DNA of 64,000 nucleotides, from the NCBI GenBank assembly GCA_945902745.1, contig CAMDNE010000003.1, positions 225,669 to 289,668 on the forward strand. Reading direction: 5' to 3'. A program made the position numbers and the translations under genes. How positions within the stretch are numbered: the stretch's first letter is position 1; each line of letters begins with the position of its first letter. Source of the stretch: Chitinophaga pinensis (lineage in GTDB: Bacteria > Bacteroidota > Bacteroidia > Flavobacteriales_D > Crocinitomicaceae). Under the pieces are notes generated by a model. The model made no database searches. It worked only from the letters and a program-made list of their open reading frames with translations, and had not been told where the DNA came from. Of the stretch, positions 40,001-48,188 are shown in pieces.

Positions 40001-40890
40001 GCGCATTCTATCTTGCACAAGAATTAAAATTGGATATTCAACCCTTATTATTAATTGGAGTTAGGGAAGTAAATCCGAAAAATGATATTTTAATCAATCG
40101 TGGCCATATAATAGTAAAAGCATTAGACGCAATTCCATATTCTGATCATGCGAATTATAACGATACAACAAAAAGAGTAAAAAAATTAATGAAGGAAGGA
40201 ATGATTCACTGGCACAAAGAACTGGCTGGTGTTGATTTTTGGGAACCGAAAATTATAAAAAATTATCTTTTAAAAGGTCCAATTCTAGAATGGTATATTC
40301 GTGTAAAATGGAAGTTAGAGAAGAAAAACTTTGCCTATTATGACACATTAATTGATGATCGAAAAACAATATATGATTTTGGTTGTGGTTATGGGTATCT
40401 AAGTTATTACTTGCATTATAGAGATAAAACACGACAAATTATAGGAATTGATTATGACAAAGATAAAATTGACGTAGCTGATAACTGTGTTAAATTATCT
40501 GAAGAAATTAAATTCGTATGTAATGATCTCAGGAACCAATTAATTGAAAAATGTGATGTAGTTTTTTTAAATGATATTCTGCATTATTTAGCTTTCACTG
40601 ATCAACAAAAAATATTGAATGACATTGAAGACAAATTAAATAATAATGGGATTATCTTTATACGCGATGGATTAAAGGATGACAAAAAATCTCACAAAAT
40701 GACCAAAATAACAGAAATACTTTCTACAAAGATTTTTGGGTTTAATAAATCTGAAAATCCGTTAGAATTTATTTCTGAGACTCAAATAAATGAATTTGCA
40801 AAAGAAAAAAATATGAGTATTGAAATTATTAAACATTCGAATACCACTTCAAATGTTTTAATAATATTACGGAAAAAAGGAATTTCATGA
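37081..40890 (+). CDS. Trifunctional fusion: MMPL/RND-type exporter - PlsC-like acyltransferase - class I SAM methyltransferase
   Basis: 1269 aa. Two MMPL TM bundles (SVLIGIVLDYTFHFFTHY; FIFGLGDDFSIFTTDG); acyltransferase motifs IVANHTSFLDILLVL and VIFPEGTRSTDGEMNRFHKGAF; MT motif IYDFGCGYGYLSYYLHY. Confidence 0.92.
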   Translation: MGNFLSNIVNYFISKPWLFLVLFLGILGYLINGLFQLNINEDLYSVFPKSEEYKKFNTIIQENAINKQIIFSIDAIDDPEKLEEQLDKINTDLSIKFKSSINDITIYRNVNEKNLINFLQKTTVLNLNDPDYIEIERKLNKDSIEFILNKVSKKLAGGNGFFLKSFFALDPLGLTFKQLEKVKPEQGKQSYIVKDGLIYTKNEKRILFFGSIAGDSKDIKRLNELNNDLIVYKKTINKKEKLNFDYFGTFQIAVENANQVKADTYITSFLSIGLILLLLVIYYRSILAPFYFVFPALFGVLSGMGMVGYIEPNISAISLATSSVLIGIVLDYTFHFFTHYKHTGDLLLTIKEISSPMIVGSFTTVAALAALLFAESVILQNFGLIALFTLVGSVIFTLLFQPILFALLKLKIPTSVLKSKNKKMPKLFLRLGFLLVGIITCISFLTGLNISFDADINNLSFHSDELKKKEDFFTGINPGEEKKFYIISSQESLEKGKESNYQVYDSIVSNRKKFEISEIISTAPYLPPASEINTHYRKWLSFWEDKQEFVKAQITETSVPLNLSKKAFNPFYNWIQENTFDASQGEDLVEEIGLSKFSYFKNGKHTFITSIVLERDKLQECKTMLKTIPNVYILDISEMTELMLNSVQKDFNFLLVFSALLVFVTLLLIYGRIELALFAFLPLVLGWIWILGITNFFDIKFNFVNIVITTFIFGLGDDFSIFTTDGLIQQYRTGSTSYKSYRSAIVLSGLTTIFGTGALFFADHPAIHSIALISVVGISTILLITLFLQPYIFNFFVFNRLKKKLNPVTFFTLIFSIILFSYFFIGSILLSLFLIFILFPLPIKKIKKRAFLNYLISKLTKSVIYFGFHLKKRIFIDNVDFTKPKIIVANHTSFLDILLVLMINPKTVIMVKSWVYNSPVFGIFIRYAGFPYAKEGASMNLIEIQKRIDEGYSIVIFPEGTRSTDGEMNRFHKGAFYLAQELKLDIQPLLLIGVREVNPKNDILINRGHIIVKALDAIPYSDHANYNDTTKRVKKLMKEGMIHWHKELAGVDFWEPKIIKNYLLKGPILEWYIRVKWKLEKKNFAYYDTLIDDRKTIYDFGCGYGYLSYYLHYRDKTRQIIGIDYDKDKIDVADNCVKLSEEIKFVCNDLRNQLIEKCDVVFLNDILHYLAFTDQQKILNDIEDKLNNNGIIFIRDGLKDDKKSHKMTKITEILSTKIFGFNKSENPLEFISETQINEFAKEKNMSIEIIKHSNTTSNVLIILRKKGIS

Positions 40891-42419
40891 ATCAAGAGAA
40901 ACAATATGATTTTATAATTGTTGGAAGTGGAATTGGAGGACTTTCATCAGCTGTTGTTTTAGCAAAAAATGGCTTTTCAGTTCTCGTTTTAGAAAAAAAC
41001 AATCAAATAGGTGGAGCATTACAAGTATTCAGTCGTGACAAATGTATTTTTGATACTGGAGTGCATTATATTGGTGGTTTAGACAAAGGTGAGAACCTTT
41101 ATCGTATGTTTAAATATCTTGGAATTTATGATTCATTAAAATTAAGATCTTTAGATAGGGATTGTTTTGATTTAATAAGAATGCCAGATGGTAAATCGTA
41201 TCCTCATGGTCAAGGATATGAATCTTTCACTTCACAACTTATACACTTGTTTCCAGAGGAAGAAAATGCTATTTATTCCTTTTGTGAAAAGTTAAAGGAA
41301 ATCTGTGACTTTTTTCCATTGTATAATTTAGAATTAGGTGACGAACAAGCTTACTATAATAATCCTGAAATATTATCATTAGGCGCATGGGATTATGTTA
41401 ATTCAATAACTAATAATCAAACATTGAGATCTATCCTCCTTGGTTCTGGTCCTTTATATGCAGGTGATCAACAATCTACACCTTTATATGTAGTAGCTCT
41501 TATTATGAACAGTTACATAAAAGGAAGTTACCGATTGGTTGATGGTGGTTCTCAAATAGCAAAATTACTTGTTCGAGAATTAAGAAAATATGATGGTGAA
41601 ATTTTAAAGCGAAAAGAAGTTATTAGCGCTAATTATGGAGATGATAAAAATATCACTTCTGTAGTTTGTGCTGATGGAACAGAATACCGTGCAAAAAACT
41701 TCATTTCGAATATGCACCCATCATTGACAATTGATGTTTTTGGGAAGGAAAAATTTAGGCCAGCATATCGAGATAGAGTTCAAAAATTGGAAAATACGGC
41801 ATCATCATTCATGGTTTATTTTTCACTTAAAGAGAAATCGTTTCCTTACTATAATTATAATATTTATGAGCACTTTTCTCATGATTGTTGGAATTCAATA
41901 AACGACAATTCTGAAAATTGGCCACATACTTTATATGTTTGTACACCTGCATCTTCAAAGTCTGAAGAATTTGCTGAATCTGTATGTGTTATGTGCTATA
42001 TGAACCTAAAAGATGTGAAAGAATGGGAGAATACATTCAATACGACAATTGATCCTTCTGAAAGAAATGCTGCATATCTTCAGTTTAAAAAAGACAAAGA
42101 AGAACAAATAATAAAAAGATTGGAAATGAGATACCCTGATTTTAGATCTTGTATTAAAAATGTTTACAGCTCAACACCATTAACTTACAGGGATTATATA
42201 GGCACGCCAGAAGGTTCATTATATGGAATTAAAAAAGACTTCAATAATCCTATTGGCACCACCATTAATTCAAAAACACGCGTACCAAATCTATATTTAA
42301 CAGGTCAAAACATAATATTTCATGGAATATTAGGTGCCACTATTGGTGCTTTTGTGACCTGTTTTAACTTTGTAAATCACATTGAAATAATAAAAAAAAT
42401 TAATGAATATGAAAAATGA
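40887..42419 (+). CDS. NAD(P)/FAD-dependent oxidoreductase, phytoene desaturase/carotenoid isomerase-like
   Basis: YDFIIVGSGIGGLSSAVVLAKNGFSVLVLEKNNQIGGALQVFSRDKCIFDTGVHYIGG; C-terminal NLYLTGQNIIFHGILGATIGAF. Confidence 0.9.
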   Translation: MNQEKQYDFIIVGSGIGGLSSAVVLAKNGFSVLVLEKNNQIGGALQVFSRDKCIFDTGVHYIGGLDKGENLYRMFKYLGIYDSLKLRSLDRDCFDLIRMPDGKSYPHGQGYESFTSQLIHLFPEEENAIYSFCEKLKEICDFFPLYNLELGDEQAYYNNPEILSLGAWDYVNSITNNQTLRSILLGSGPLYAGDQQSTPLYVVALIMNSYIKGSYRLVDGGSQIAKLLVRELRKYDGEILKRKEVISANYGDDKNITSVVCADGTEYRAKNFISNMHPSLTIDVFGKEKFRPAYRDRVQKLENTASSFMVYFSLKEKSFPYYNYNIYEHFSHDCWNSINDNSENWPHTLYVCTPASSKSEEFAESVCVMCYMNLKDVKEWENTFNTTIDPSERNAAYLQFKKDKEEQIIKRLEMRYPDFRSCIKNVYSSTPLTYRDYIGTPEGSLYGIKKDFNNPIGTTINSKTRVPNLYLTGQNIIFHGILGATIGAFVTCFNFVNHIEIIKKINEYEK

Positions 42420-43626
42420 TTTCGATATTATCGTAATCGGTGCAGGTCCAGCTGGAACTATTGCTTCGAGTAAACTCATGAAGGAAGGATTTACTGTGAA
42501 AATTATTGAGAAAATGGAATTCCCAAGATTTGTAATCGGTGAAAGTTTATTGCCACATTCAATGGATTATCTTGACGAATTAGATTTATTAAAATGTGTT
42601 GAAGATCAAAAATTTCAACTAAAAACAGGCGCTTGTTTTTATCACAATGAGCAACGATGCGATTTTCTTTTTAAGGATCAATTTACAAAAGGTTGGGATT
42701 ACACGTTTCAAGTGAAAAGAGCGGACTTCGATAATGCTTTGGCCAAAGAAACAGCAAAAAAAGGAGCTGATGTCGAATTCAATGCTGAAGTATTACTTGT
42801 TGAAAATGGTCCATCTCAGCAAAAGGTGAAATATTTAAATGCTCAAAAAGAAGAGATAAATTTAACGTCTCGATTTGTTGTTGATGCAAGTGGATATGGT
42901 CGTGTTTTGCCTCGTATGTTCGATTTAGAAGTAAAAGTACCTACGCCGCCAAGAGGAGCTATTTTTTCACATTTTGATGATAGTAAACGTACAGAAGAAG
43001 ATGGACGAAATATTTTTATTCATGCTTTTAACAATAATACATGTTGGATATGGTCAATACCATTTTCAGATGGTACAGCATCAGTTGGAATTGTTGGTGA
43101 TTCTACCATGATAACAAAATATTCAGAAAATGATGGTGAAGGCTTCAAAAAATTGGTAGGAGAATTTCCTGGTTTGTCTGGAAGATATGCCAACGTTGAA
43201 TATAAATTTGAACCACGTGTAATTTTAAATTATGCAGTTTCTGTAAAACAATTATATGGTGAAGGATATATTCTATGCGGAAATAGCACAGAATTTCTAG
43301 ACCCTGTTTTTAGCTCTGGTGTAACGTTAGCGATTTCTTCAGGCTATAAAGCGGCTACAATAGTAAGTGAACATTTAAAAGGCAAAGATGTCAATTTCGA
43401 AGATTATAGTATAGAGTTGAAAAAAGGAATTGATGTATTTAGAAGTTATGTTAATGGTTGGTATGATGGAACATTGCAGACAATATTCTTTTCGGATAAA
43501 ACTAATGAGGATATGAAACGACAAATTTGCTCAGTACTTGCTGGATATGTTTGGGATGAAACAAACCCATTTGTTAAAAAACATGGGAAAGTATTAAATA
43601 CGTTGGCAAAAATTATTGAGATGTAA
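42403..43626 (+). CDS. Flavin-dependent halogenase-like monooxygenase
   Basis: FDIIVIGAGPAGTIASSKLMKEGFTVKIIEKMEFPRFVIGESLLPHSM; WIWSIP matches halogenase WxWxIP; LKTGACF. Confidence 0.8.
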   Translation: MNMKNDFDIIVIGAGPAGTIASSKLMKEGFTVKIIEKMEFPRFVIGESLLPHSMDYLDELDLLKCVEDQKFQLKTGACFYHNEQRCDFLFKDQFTKGWDYTFQVKRADFDNALAKETAKKGADVEFNAEVLLVENGPSQQKVKYLNAQKEEINLTSRFVVDASGYGRVLPRMFDLEVKVPTPPRGAIFSHFDDSKRTEEDGRNIFIHAFNNNTCWIWSIPFSDGTASVGIVGDSTMITKYSENDGEGFKKLVGEFPGLSGRYANVEYKFEPRVILNYAVSVKQLYGEGYILCGNSTEFLDPVFSSGVTLAISSGYKAATIVSEHLKGKDVNFEDYSIELKKGIDVFRSYVNGWYDGTLQTIFFSDKTNEDMKRQICSVLAGYVWDETNPFVKKHGKVLNTLAKIIEM

Positions 43627-43662
43627 TAAAAAAAGGTGTGAATATTATTCACACCTTTTTTT
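43627..43662. terminator. Bidirectional intrinsic terminator
   Basis: AAAAAAAGGTGTGAATATTATTCACACCTTTTTTT hairpin between convergent genes ending at 43626 (+) and 43677 (-). Confidence 0.85.
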
Positions 43663-43676
43663 ACATTTTAAGTTTT

Positions 43677-44327
43677 TTATTTTGGACCATAGGTCTTTTT
43701 CCAATTTTTGTATTTGACATCTCTTATTGAAATAATAACATCATAGAATGTTTTTGCCCAATAATTTCTTAAGCCAAATCCACCTGGTTTAGTAACAAAT
43801 GATTCGTATAAAAGCACTTCATTATTTGTTAAATTTATCGCAACAAAATGGTACTTAGCTTCTTCTCTCGTTTTATTTAAATAATCAGCAACCATCAATA
43901 AACCGATTCCTGCCTTTTCTTCAAAATTGTATTTCTTTATAAAAAGTGCAATATCTTCTTTCAAATAATTCGGTTGATCATCGGATTCCAAATCTTCAAT
44001 AGCGGTTTTGTTATTAATCTTTTCGATTCCAGAAATATTCAAATTGATATTTTCTTTTCGAATCATTCCTTCAATGTTATATTTCTCATATTCGTTAAGA
44101 ATCAAATTATTCCAACCAGAAAAATATTTATCCTTAATAACAGCTGCACCAGTAGCTCCTGCCTCTGCAAATTGTGAAAACTCACCAATTAACTTAACAT
44201 GAGAAAAATCAATTCCCAACCATGTGATTTTCGTTTCAGATTTAGTAAATAAATCCTCGATTTTTTGTGAGATCCCAAAACAACTAATTAATGAGAAAAC
44301 GGTGATTAGGTAAACAACTTTTTTCAT
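43677..44327 (-). CDS. Secreted hypothetical protein
   Basis: 216 aa with signal peptide MKKVVYLITVFSLISCFGISQ. Confidence 0.65.
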   Translation of the reverse strand: MKKVVYLITVFSLISCFGISQKIEDLFTKSETKITWLGIDFSHVKLIGEFSQFAEAGATGAAVIKDKYFSGWNNLILNEYEKYNIEGMIRKENINLNISGIEKINNKTAIEDLESDDQPNYLKEDIALFIKKYNFEEKAGIGLLMVADYLNKTREEAKYHFVAINLTNNEVLLYESFVTKPGGFGLRNYWAKTFYDVIISIRDVKYKNWKKTYGPK

Positions 44328-44337
44328 GATTTAACTT

Positions 44338-45591
44338 TTAAATAAATACTATCTTTTCTGGTTTTCGTAAATTCTTTTTATATACCTGAGCTTGAATCAA
44401 TTCCAAAGCTTCGAATTTAAAAGTAGGAATAACTTTTAATCTAGATTGGCATTTTTCAACAATTAATTTAAATATTGTTGAATCCATCAACTCTTTTTGC
44501 AACAATATTGTGATTAGATCATTGTGAAAATCGTCTTTTGAAACAATAATTTTGTAACAAACCACCTCCTCGATAACATCAAAAACATCAAAAATAGTTT
44601 GCGGAAAAATAGTAGTTCCTTTGAATTTAATCATTTGATTTTTTCGACCTACTATTGGCCCTAACCTTGGCGAACTGCTGCCACAAGAACATATTTGATT
44701 AAAGCGTTTAGCAATGTCTCCCGTTTTATACCTTACTAAAGGAGTTCCAGTAGTTACAAGGGTAGTAATAACAATTTCTCCTTCTTCACCATCTTCTACT
44801 TCATTACCGTTTTCATCTAAAACTTCAAGAAACAGTAAATTTTCATTCAAATGACACCCTTGTTGGGCATGACATTCAGTAAAAGCAGTTGCCATTTCAG
44901 TGCACGCATAAGTTGAATAAAGGTTTACATTCCAATCTTTTGTTATTCGATTACCAAGTACATTTAAATTAAACTTATCATCTCGAATTGATTCACCAAT
45001 ACAAACAATCGTTTCAACTGAATTGTCTAATAAGCTAATTCCATGTTTTTTCGCGTAATCAATTAAAATCAGGATAAAACTTGGAACTGCAATTAAAACT
45101 CGCGGTTTATATTTTAAGATAGATGTCCATTGAAGTTCGGGTACTCCGGGTCCAATACGAATAATTCCCGCTTTCAATTCCTGAATCCCTAAATAATAAG
45201 CAATTCCGGCCATAAATTGACGATCAATTGTTGTCATTAACTGAACTAAATCGCCTTCTTTTACCCCTGCCAATGCAAGTGAATCTCTTTCATTTATAGC
45301 TAATCTTTTTAAATCTGATCGAGATAAATAAATTGTAACAGGATCGCCCATGGTTCCAGATGTTGTTACAAAATCTGCGATTTCTGACATTGGAACAGCT
45401 AAAAAATCTAAATTATTTTCAGAAATATCATCCTTACATGTAAAAGGAAGTTTTCTCCATTCGTGAAAACTGAATTCGTTGCTAACAGTATTAATACCTT
45501 TAAATGACTTTTTGTAAAAATTGGAGTTTTGCAGCACATACGTTAATGTTTGCATCAATGCCATCGGTACTAATTGTTGAGTTTGCATCAC
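44338..45591 (-). CDS. Phenylacetate-CoA ligase-like AMP-binding enzyme
   Basis: TTSGTMGDPVTIYLS, STYACTEMATAFTEC, LVRYKTGDIAKRF, VGRKNQMIKFKGTTIFPQ. Confidence 0.88.
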   Translation of the reverse strand: MMQTQQLVPMALMQTLTYVLQNSNFYKKSFKGINTVSNEFSFHEWRKLPFTCKDDISENNLDFLAVPMSEIADFVTTSGTMGDPVTIYLSRSDLKRLAINERDSLALAGVKEGDLVQLMTTIDRQFMAGIAYYLGIQELKAGIIRIGPGVPELQWTSILKYKPRVLIAVPSFILILIDYAKKHGISLLDNSVETIVCIGESIRDDKFNLNVLGNRITKDWNVNLYSTYACTEMATAFTECHAQQGCHLNENLLFLEVLDENGNEVEDGEEGEIVITTLVTTGTPLVRYKTGDIAKRFNQICSCGSSSPRLGPIVGRKNQMIKFKGTTIFPQTIFDVFDVIEEVVCYKIIVSKDDFHNDLITILLQKELMDSTIFKLIVEKCQSRLKVIPTFKFEALELIQAQVYKKNLRKPEKIVFI

Positions 45592-47279
45592 TTCTTTTTA
45601 TTTTGACAATCCTCTATTAAATTTTCTAATTCCTTTTTAATATTCAAGGATGCTAAGTTTTTAGTAAGTGCAATCGTAAACATTTTATGTGCAGCATTGT
45701 AATTTTTCTTTTTCAAATAATATTTTCCTAACATTTCAAAAGTTACATACGATTCTTTATTGTTAGTGATAAAATCTTTAATTTCTGTTGCTGTGAGCGT
45801 TAATTCTCTTCCCAAAATCACATATTGGCTGATCCGTTTTTTCGTCGCCTTAAAAGCTTTAAACTGCTTATATTCAGATGAGAATAAAAATGTAGAAGAT
45901 TTCAATTTGTCAGTTATTGTTCCTTTCTTCAACGCAAATGTTTTCTTTAAATCGAATCCAATAAATTCGCCTAATTGATAATTGGTTGTCGAAACATAAA
46001 ACATGTAACTTTCAGGCAATATAATAACACTATGATGAGCGATTAACTGATTGATTGCACGAGGATTCCCCATACCTAACGTATCGTTCTTAAACCCGTA
46101 TTGATCTCTTAATATTGTTAAAACACGTGTAGGTGTAAACTTGGTTCTATCAACCAATAACTCTTCTACTCTATTAAAACGAAATTTGCTATCACTTTCC
46201 TTGATATTAGCACTATTCACTTTATCTTTTTTGAAGGTGGATGATTGATAGTGATTTGAACAAACTAATTTACTTTGGTTCGAATCATATACGCCAACTT
46301 TAGTTGGTGATTTTTCAATCAATATTGCTTTTTTGTCGATAGCCGAGCCGATCATAAGCGTTTCGGAAACAAAAGTATGTCGCTTTTTTGCAATGGCGAT
46401 GGCCTCATCTATTGTTGAAGCATATTGTAATATTTCTCGCGCTAAAATTGAAATTGGCATTTTCGCACCTGTTGGCAAATCGGATTTGGATGCATTAATC
46501 GTAACACTTAACCCTTTTTCGTTAAGTCCAGAAGCAACTCCTGTAAAACCTGCCCATGAGTAGGAAGCAAAACTATACCCTTTAGTTGGGTTAACGAACA
46601 ATAAGAGCTTATCATTTGCAAATTCATCTCCTACATAAAAATCGAAATTTCGTCCAATCATCAAGTTACTATCAGCAGTCATTTCATTTTTCAAAGCGAA
46701 CGACGTGCATCCAACCATGCTGTAATCATTTAACGCATGACCAATGTCATGAGCAGCATGATAATTTAAAATTCTGGTATATTTTGAGGCGATATAATCG
46801 TAACGACTCGAAAAAGATTTAGAAATACCGTAAATTTCTTGTTGATTTTCTAATGGGATATTTTTAGGTAAATCAGAAATAAACATTCCGATAAATAAGC
46901 GCAAAAACTGCTGAGCAAAATTACTTGGCACGAAATCATTTATTTGACTTACAAAGATATCCTCTTGTCGTTGAATTAATTCTTTCGATAATTCTCCATA
47001 AATAAGACCTCTTTCATAGGGATCTCCTTCGATATACATTTCCCAAATACCAAATTCATTCTTTTTGAGATAATTATTTTTTAAAACATAATGATTCTCC
47101 GAAATCTTAATACGTTTGCCTATAGTAATATCCTCAACAATTGGAACTTCAATTTCAGCATTTAAGATTAAATAAACCAGGGCTAAGTGAAAAACAACAA
47201 TTACTTGCTCTATGATAAACAAGATAAATCGTATAACATATTTTAGAAGTAATTTTACAAAAGGTATAATATTGTTCAT
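45588..47279 (-). CDS. C45-family autoproteolytic acyltransferase/hydrolase-like protein, membrane-anchored
   Basis: N-terminal TM; YMEGDPYERGLIYG-like region, MVGCTSFALKNEMTADSNLMIGRNFDFYVG, SYSWAGFTGVASGLNEKGLSVTINASKS (Ntn-hydrolase/IPN acyltransferase-like). Confidence 0.8.
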   Translation of the reverse strand: MNNIIPFVKLLLKYVIRFILFIIEQVIVVFHLALVYLILNAEIEVPIVEDITIGKRIKISENHYVLKNNYLKKNEFGIWEMYIEGDPYERGLIYGELSKELIQRQEDIFVSQINDFVPSNFAQQFLRLFIGMFISDLPKNIPLENQQEIYGISKSFSSRYDYIASKYTRILNYHAAHDIGHALNDYSMVGCTSFALKNEMTADSNLMIGRNFDFYVGDEFANDKLLLFVNPTKGYSFASYSWAGFTGVASGLNEKGLSVTINASKSDLPTGAKMPISILAREILQYASTIDEAIAIAKKRHTFVSETLMIGSAIDKKAILIEKSPTKVGVYDSNQSKLVCSNHYQSSTFKKDKVNSANIKESDSKFRFNRVEELLVDRTKFTPTRVLTILRDQYGFKNDTLGMGNPRAINQLIAHHSVIILPESYMFYVSTTNYQLGEFIGFDLKKTFALKKGTITDKLKSSTFLFSSEYKQFKAFKATKKRISQYVILGRELTLTATEIKDFITNNKESYVTFEMLGKYYLKKKNYNAAHKMFTIALTKNLASLNIKKELENLIEDCQNKKK

Positions 47280-47333
47280 CGTATTGCAAAAATAATCTAA
47301 TCGTAAAGTTTTTAAGAAAAAAAATAATTTATT

Positions 47334-47864
47334 TTGATAATAAAAACACTAAATACTGTAAATGGAAAAATTATTGTTTCTTTTGAGGAACCCAGTTCTA
47401 ATGAACAAAAACGTTCCTACGAAAAAAGAATTATTAATAATTTATTTTGTTCGCTTAATATTCAACAATCGGACGTACAATATGGAGAAAAAGGCAATCC
47501 TGAATTATTAATTTCACCCTTTAACATTTCTATTTCACATTCAAAAGGTTGGTTTGCAGTCTACATTGGAAATAGCGCTATTGGAATTGATATTCAAGAA
47601 CAAAAAAGTAACATTTCCACAGGTAAATCCTTTTTCTTAAATAAACATGAAATTCAGTGGTCAACTGACATCGATTTGCATTTAATTTGGTCTGCCAAGG
47701 AAGTAATTTATAAAATTTTAAAAGGTGATATTGAGGATGTTATGATCAATTTAATTGTATTGGAAATTGACCATCGAAATCATAAAATTAAAGCTCAGTA
47801 TTTTGATTCTAACTTTGACTTATTTTTTGACGTGTTCGATTCGGTTGTGTTAGTGTATAATTGA
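47334..47864 (+). CDS. 4'-phosphopantetheinyl transferase superfamily protein
   Basis: SISHSKGWFAVYIGNSAIGIDIQ and LIWSAKEVIYKIL (WxxKEA/V-type). Starts at TTG. Confidence 0.85.
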   Translation: MIIKTLNTVNGKIIVSFEEPSSNEQKRSYEKRIINNLFCSLNIQQSDVQYGEKGNPELLISPFNISISHSKGWFAVYIGNSAIGIDIQEQKSNISTGKSFFLNKHEIQWSTDIDLHLIWSAKEVIYKILKGDIEDVMINLIVLEIDHRNHKIKAQYFDSNFDLFFDVFDSVVLVYN

Positions 47865-47885
47865 GGATAAAAATAGTACAAATGA

Positions 47886-47913
47886 AAAAAGCCTCCTTAA
47901 AAAGGAGGCTTTC
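47886..47913. terminator. Intrinsic terminator downstream of tRNA-Lys (possibly also serving the PPTase gene)
   Basis: AAAAAGCCTCCTTAAAAAGGAGGCTTTC: 8-bp stem GCCTCCTT/AAGGAGGC flanked by A/T tracts. Confidence 0.82.
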
Positions 47914-47916
47914 TTG

Positions 47917-47989
47917 TGATCCCGCTGGGATTCGAACCCAGGGCCCATACATTAAAAGTGTATTGCTCTACCAGCTGAGCTACGGAATC
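47917..47989 (-). tRNA. tRNA-Lys(TTT)
   Basis: Cloverleaf by hand on the minus strand: acceptor GATTCCG/CGGGATC with discriminator A, D-arm GCTCAGCTGGTAGAGC, anticodon arm ATACA-CTTTTAA-TGTAT, T-arm CTGGG-TTCGAAT-CCCAG; CCA not encoded. Confidence 0.95.
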
Positions 47990-48188
47990 TTGGTTTTGCG
48001 ATTTAGAAGATTTAAAGCTTCATTCAACGCTAACGCGGGTGCAAAGATATTAGTTTTATTTTGTTTAACAAGTTGATTTCAGTTTTTTTTGTAAAAATAT
48101 CAAACTGTCTCACTAACTATCTGGATATTAATACCAATTCAAATTAAACTTTTATTAATAAATCAAGCAATTTACTTTTCTTTGCAGC

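Noticed and set aside
13296-47864. Claiming an entirely new biosynthetic system
   Set aside because: DarA/DarB, TAL, APE-type KS/ACP genes and the MMPL fusion fit known flexirubin clusters; only specific components are flagged as unusual.
47861-48076. 71-aa plus-strand ORF containing 'CDPAGIRTQGPYIKSVLLYQLSYGI'
   Set aside because: It is the antisense translation of the terminator and tRNA-Lys; a classic spurious ORF.
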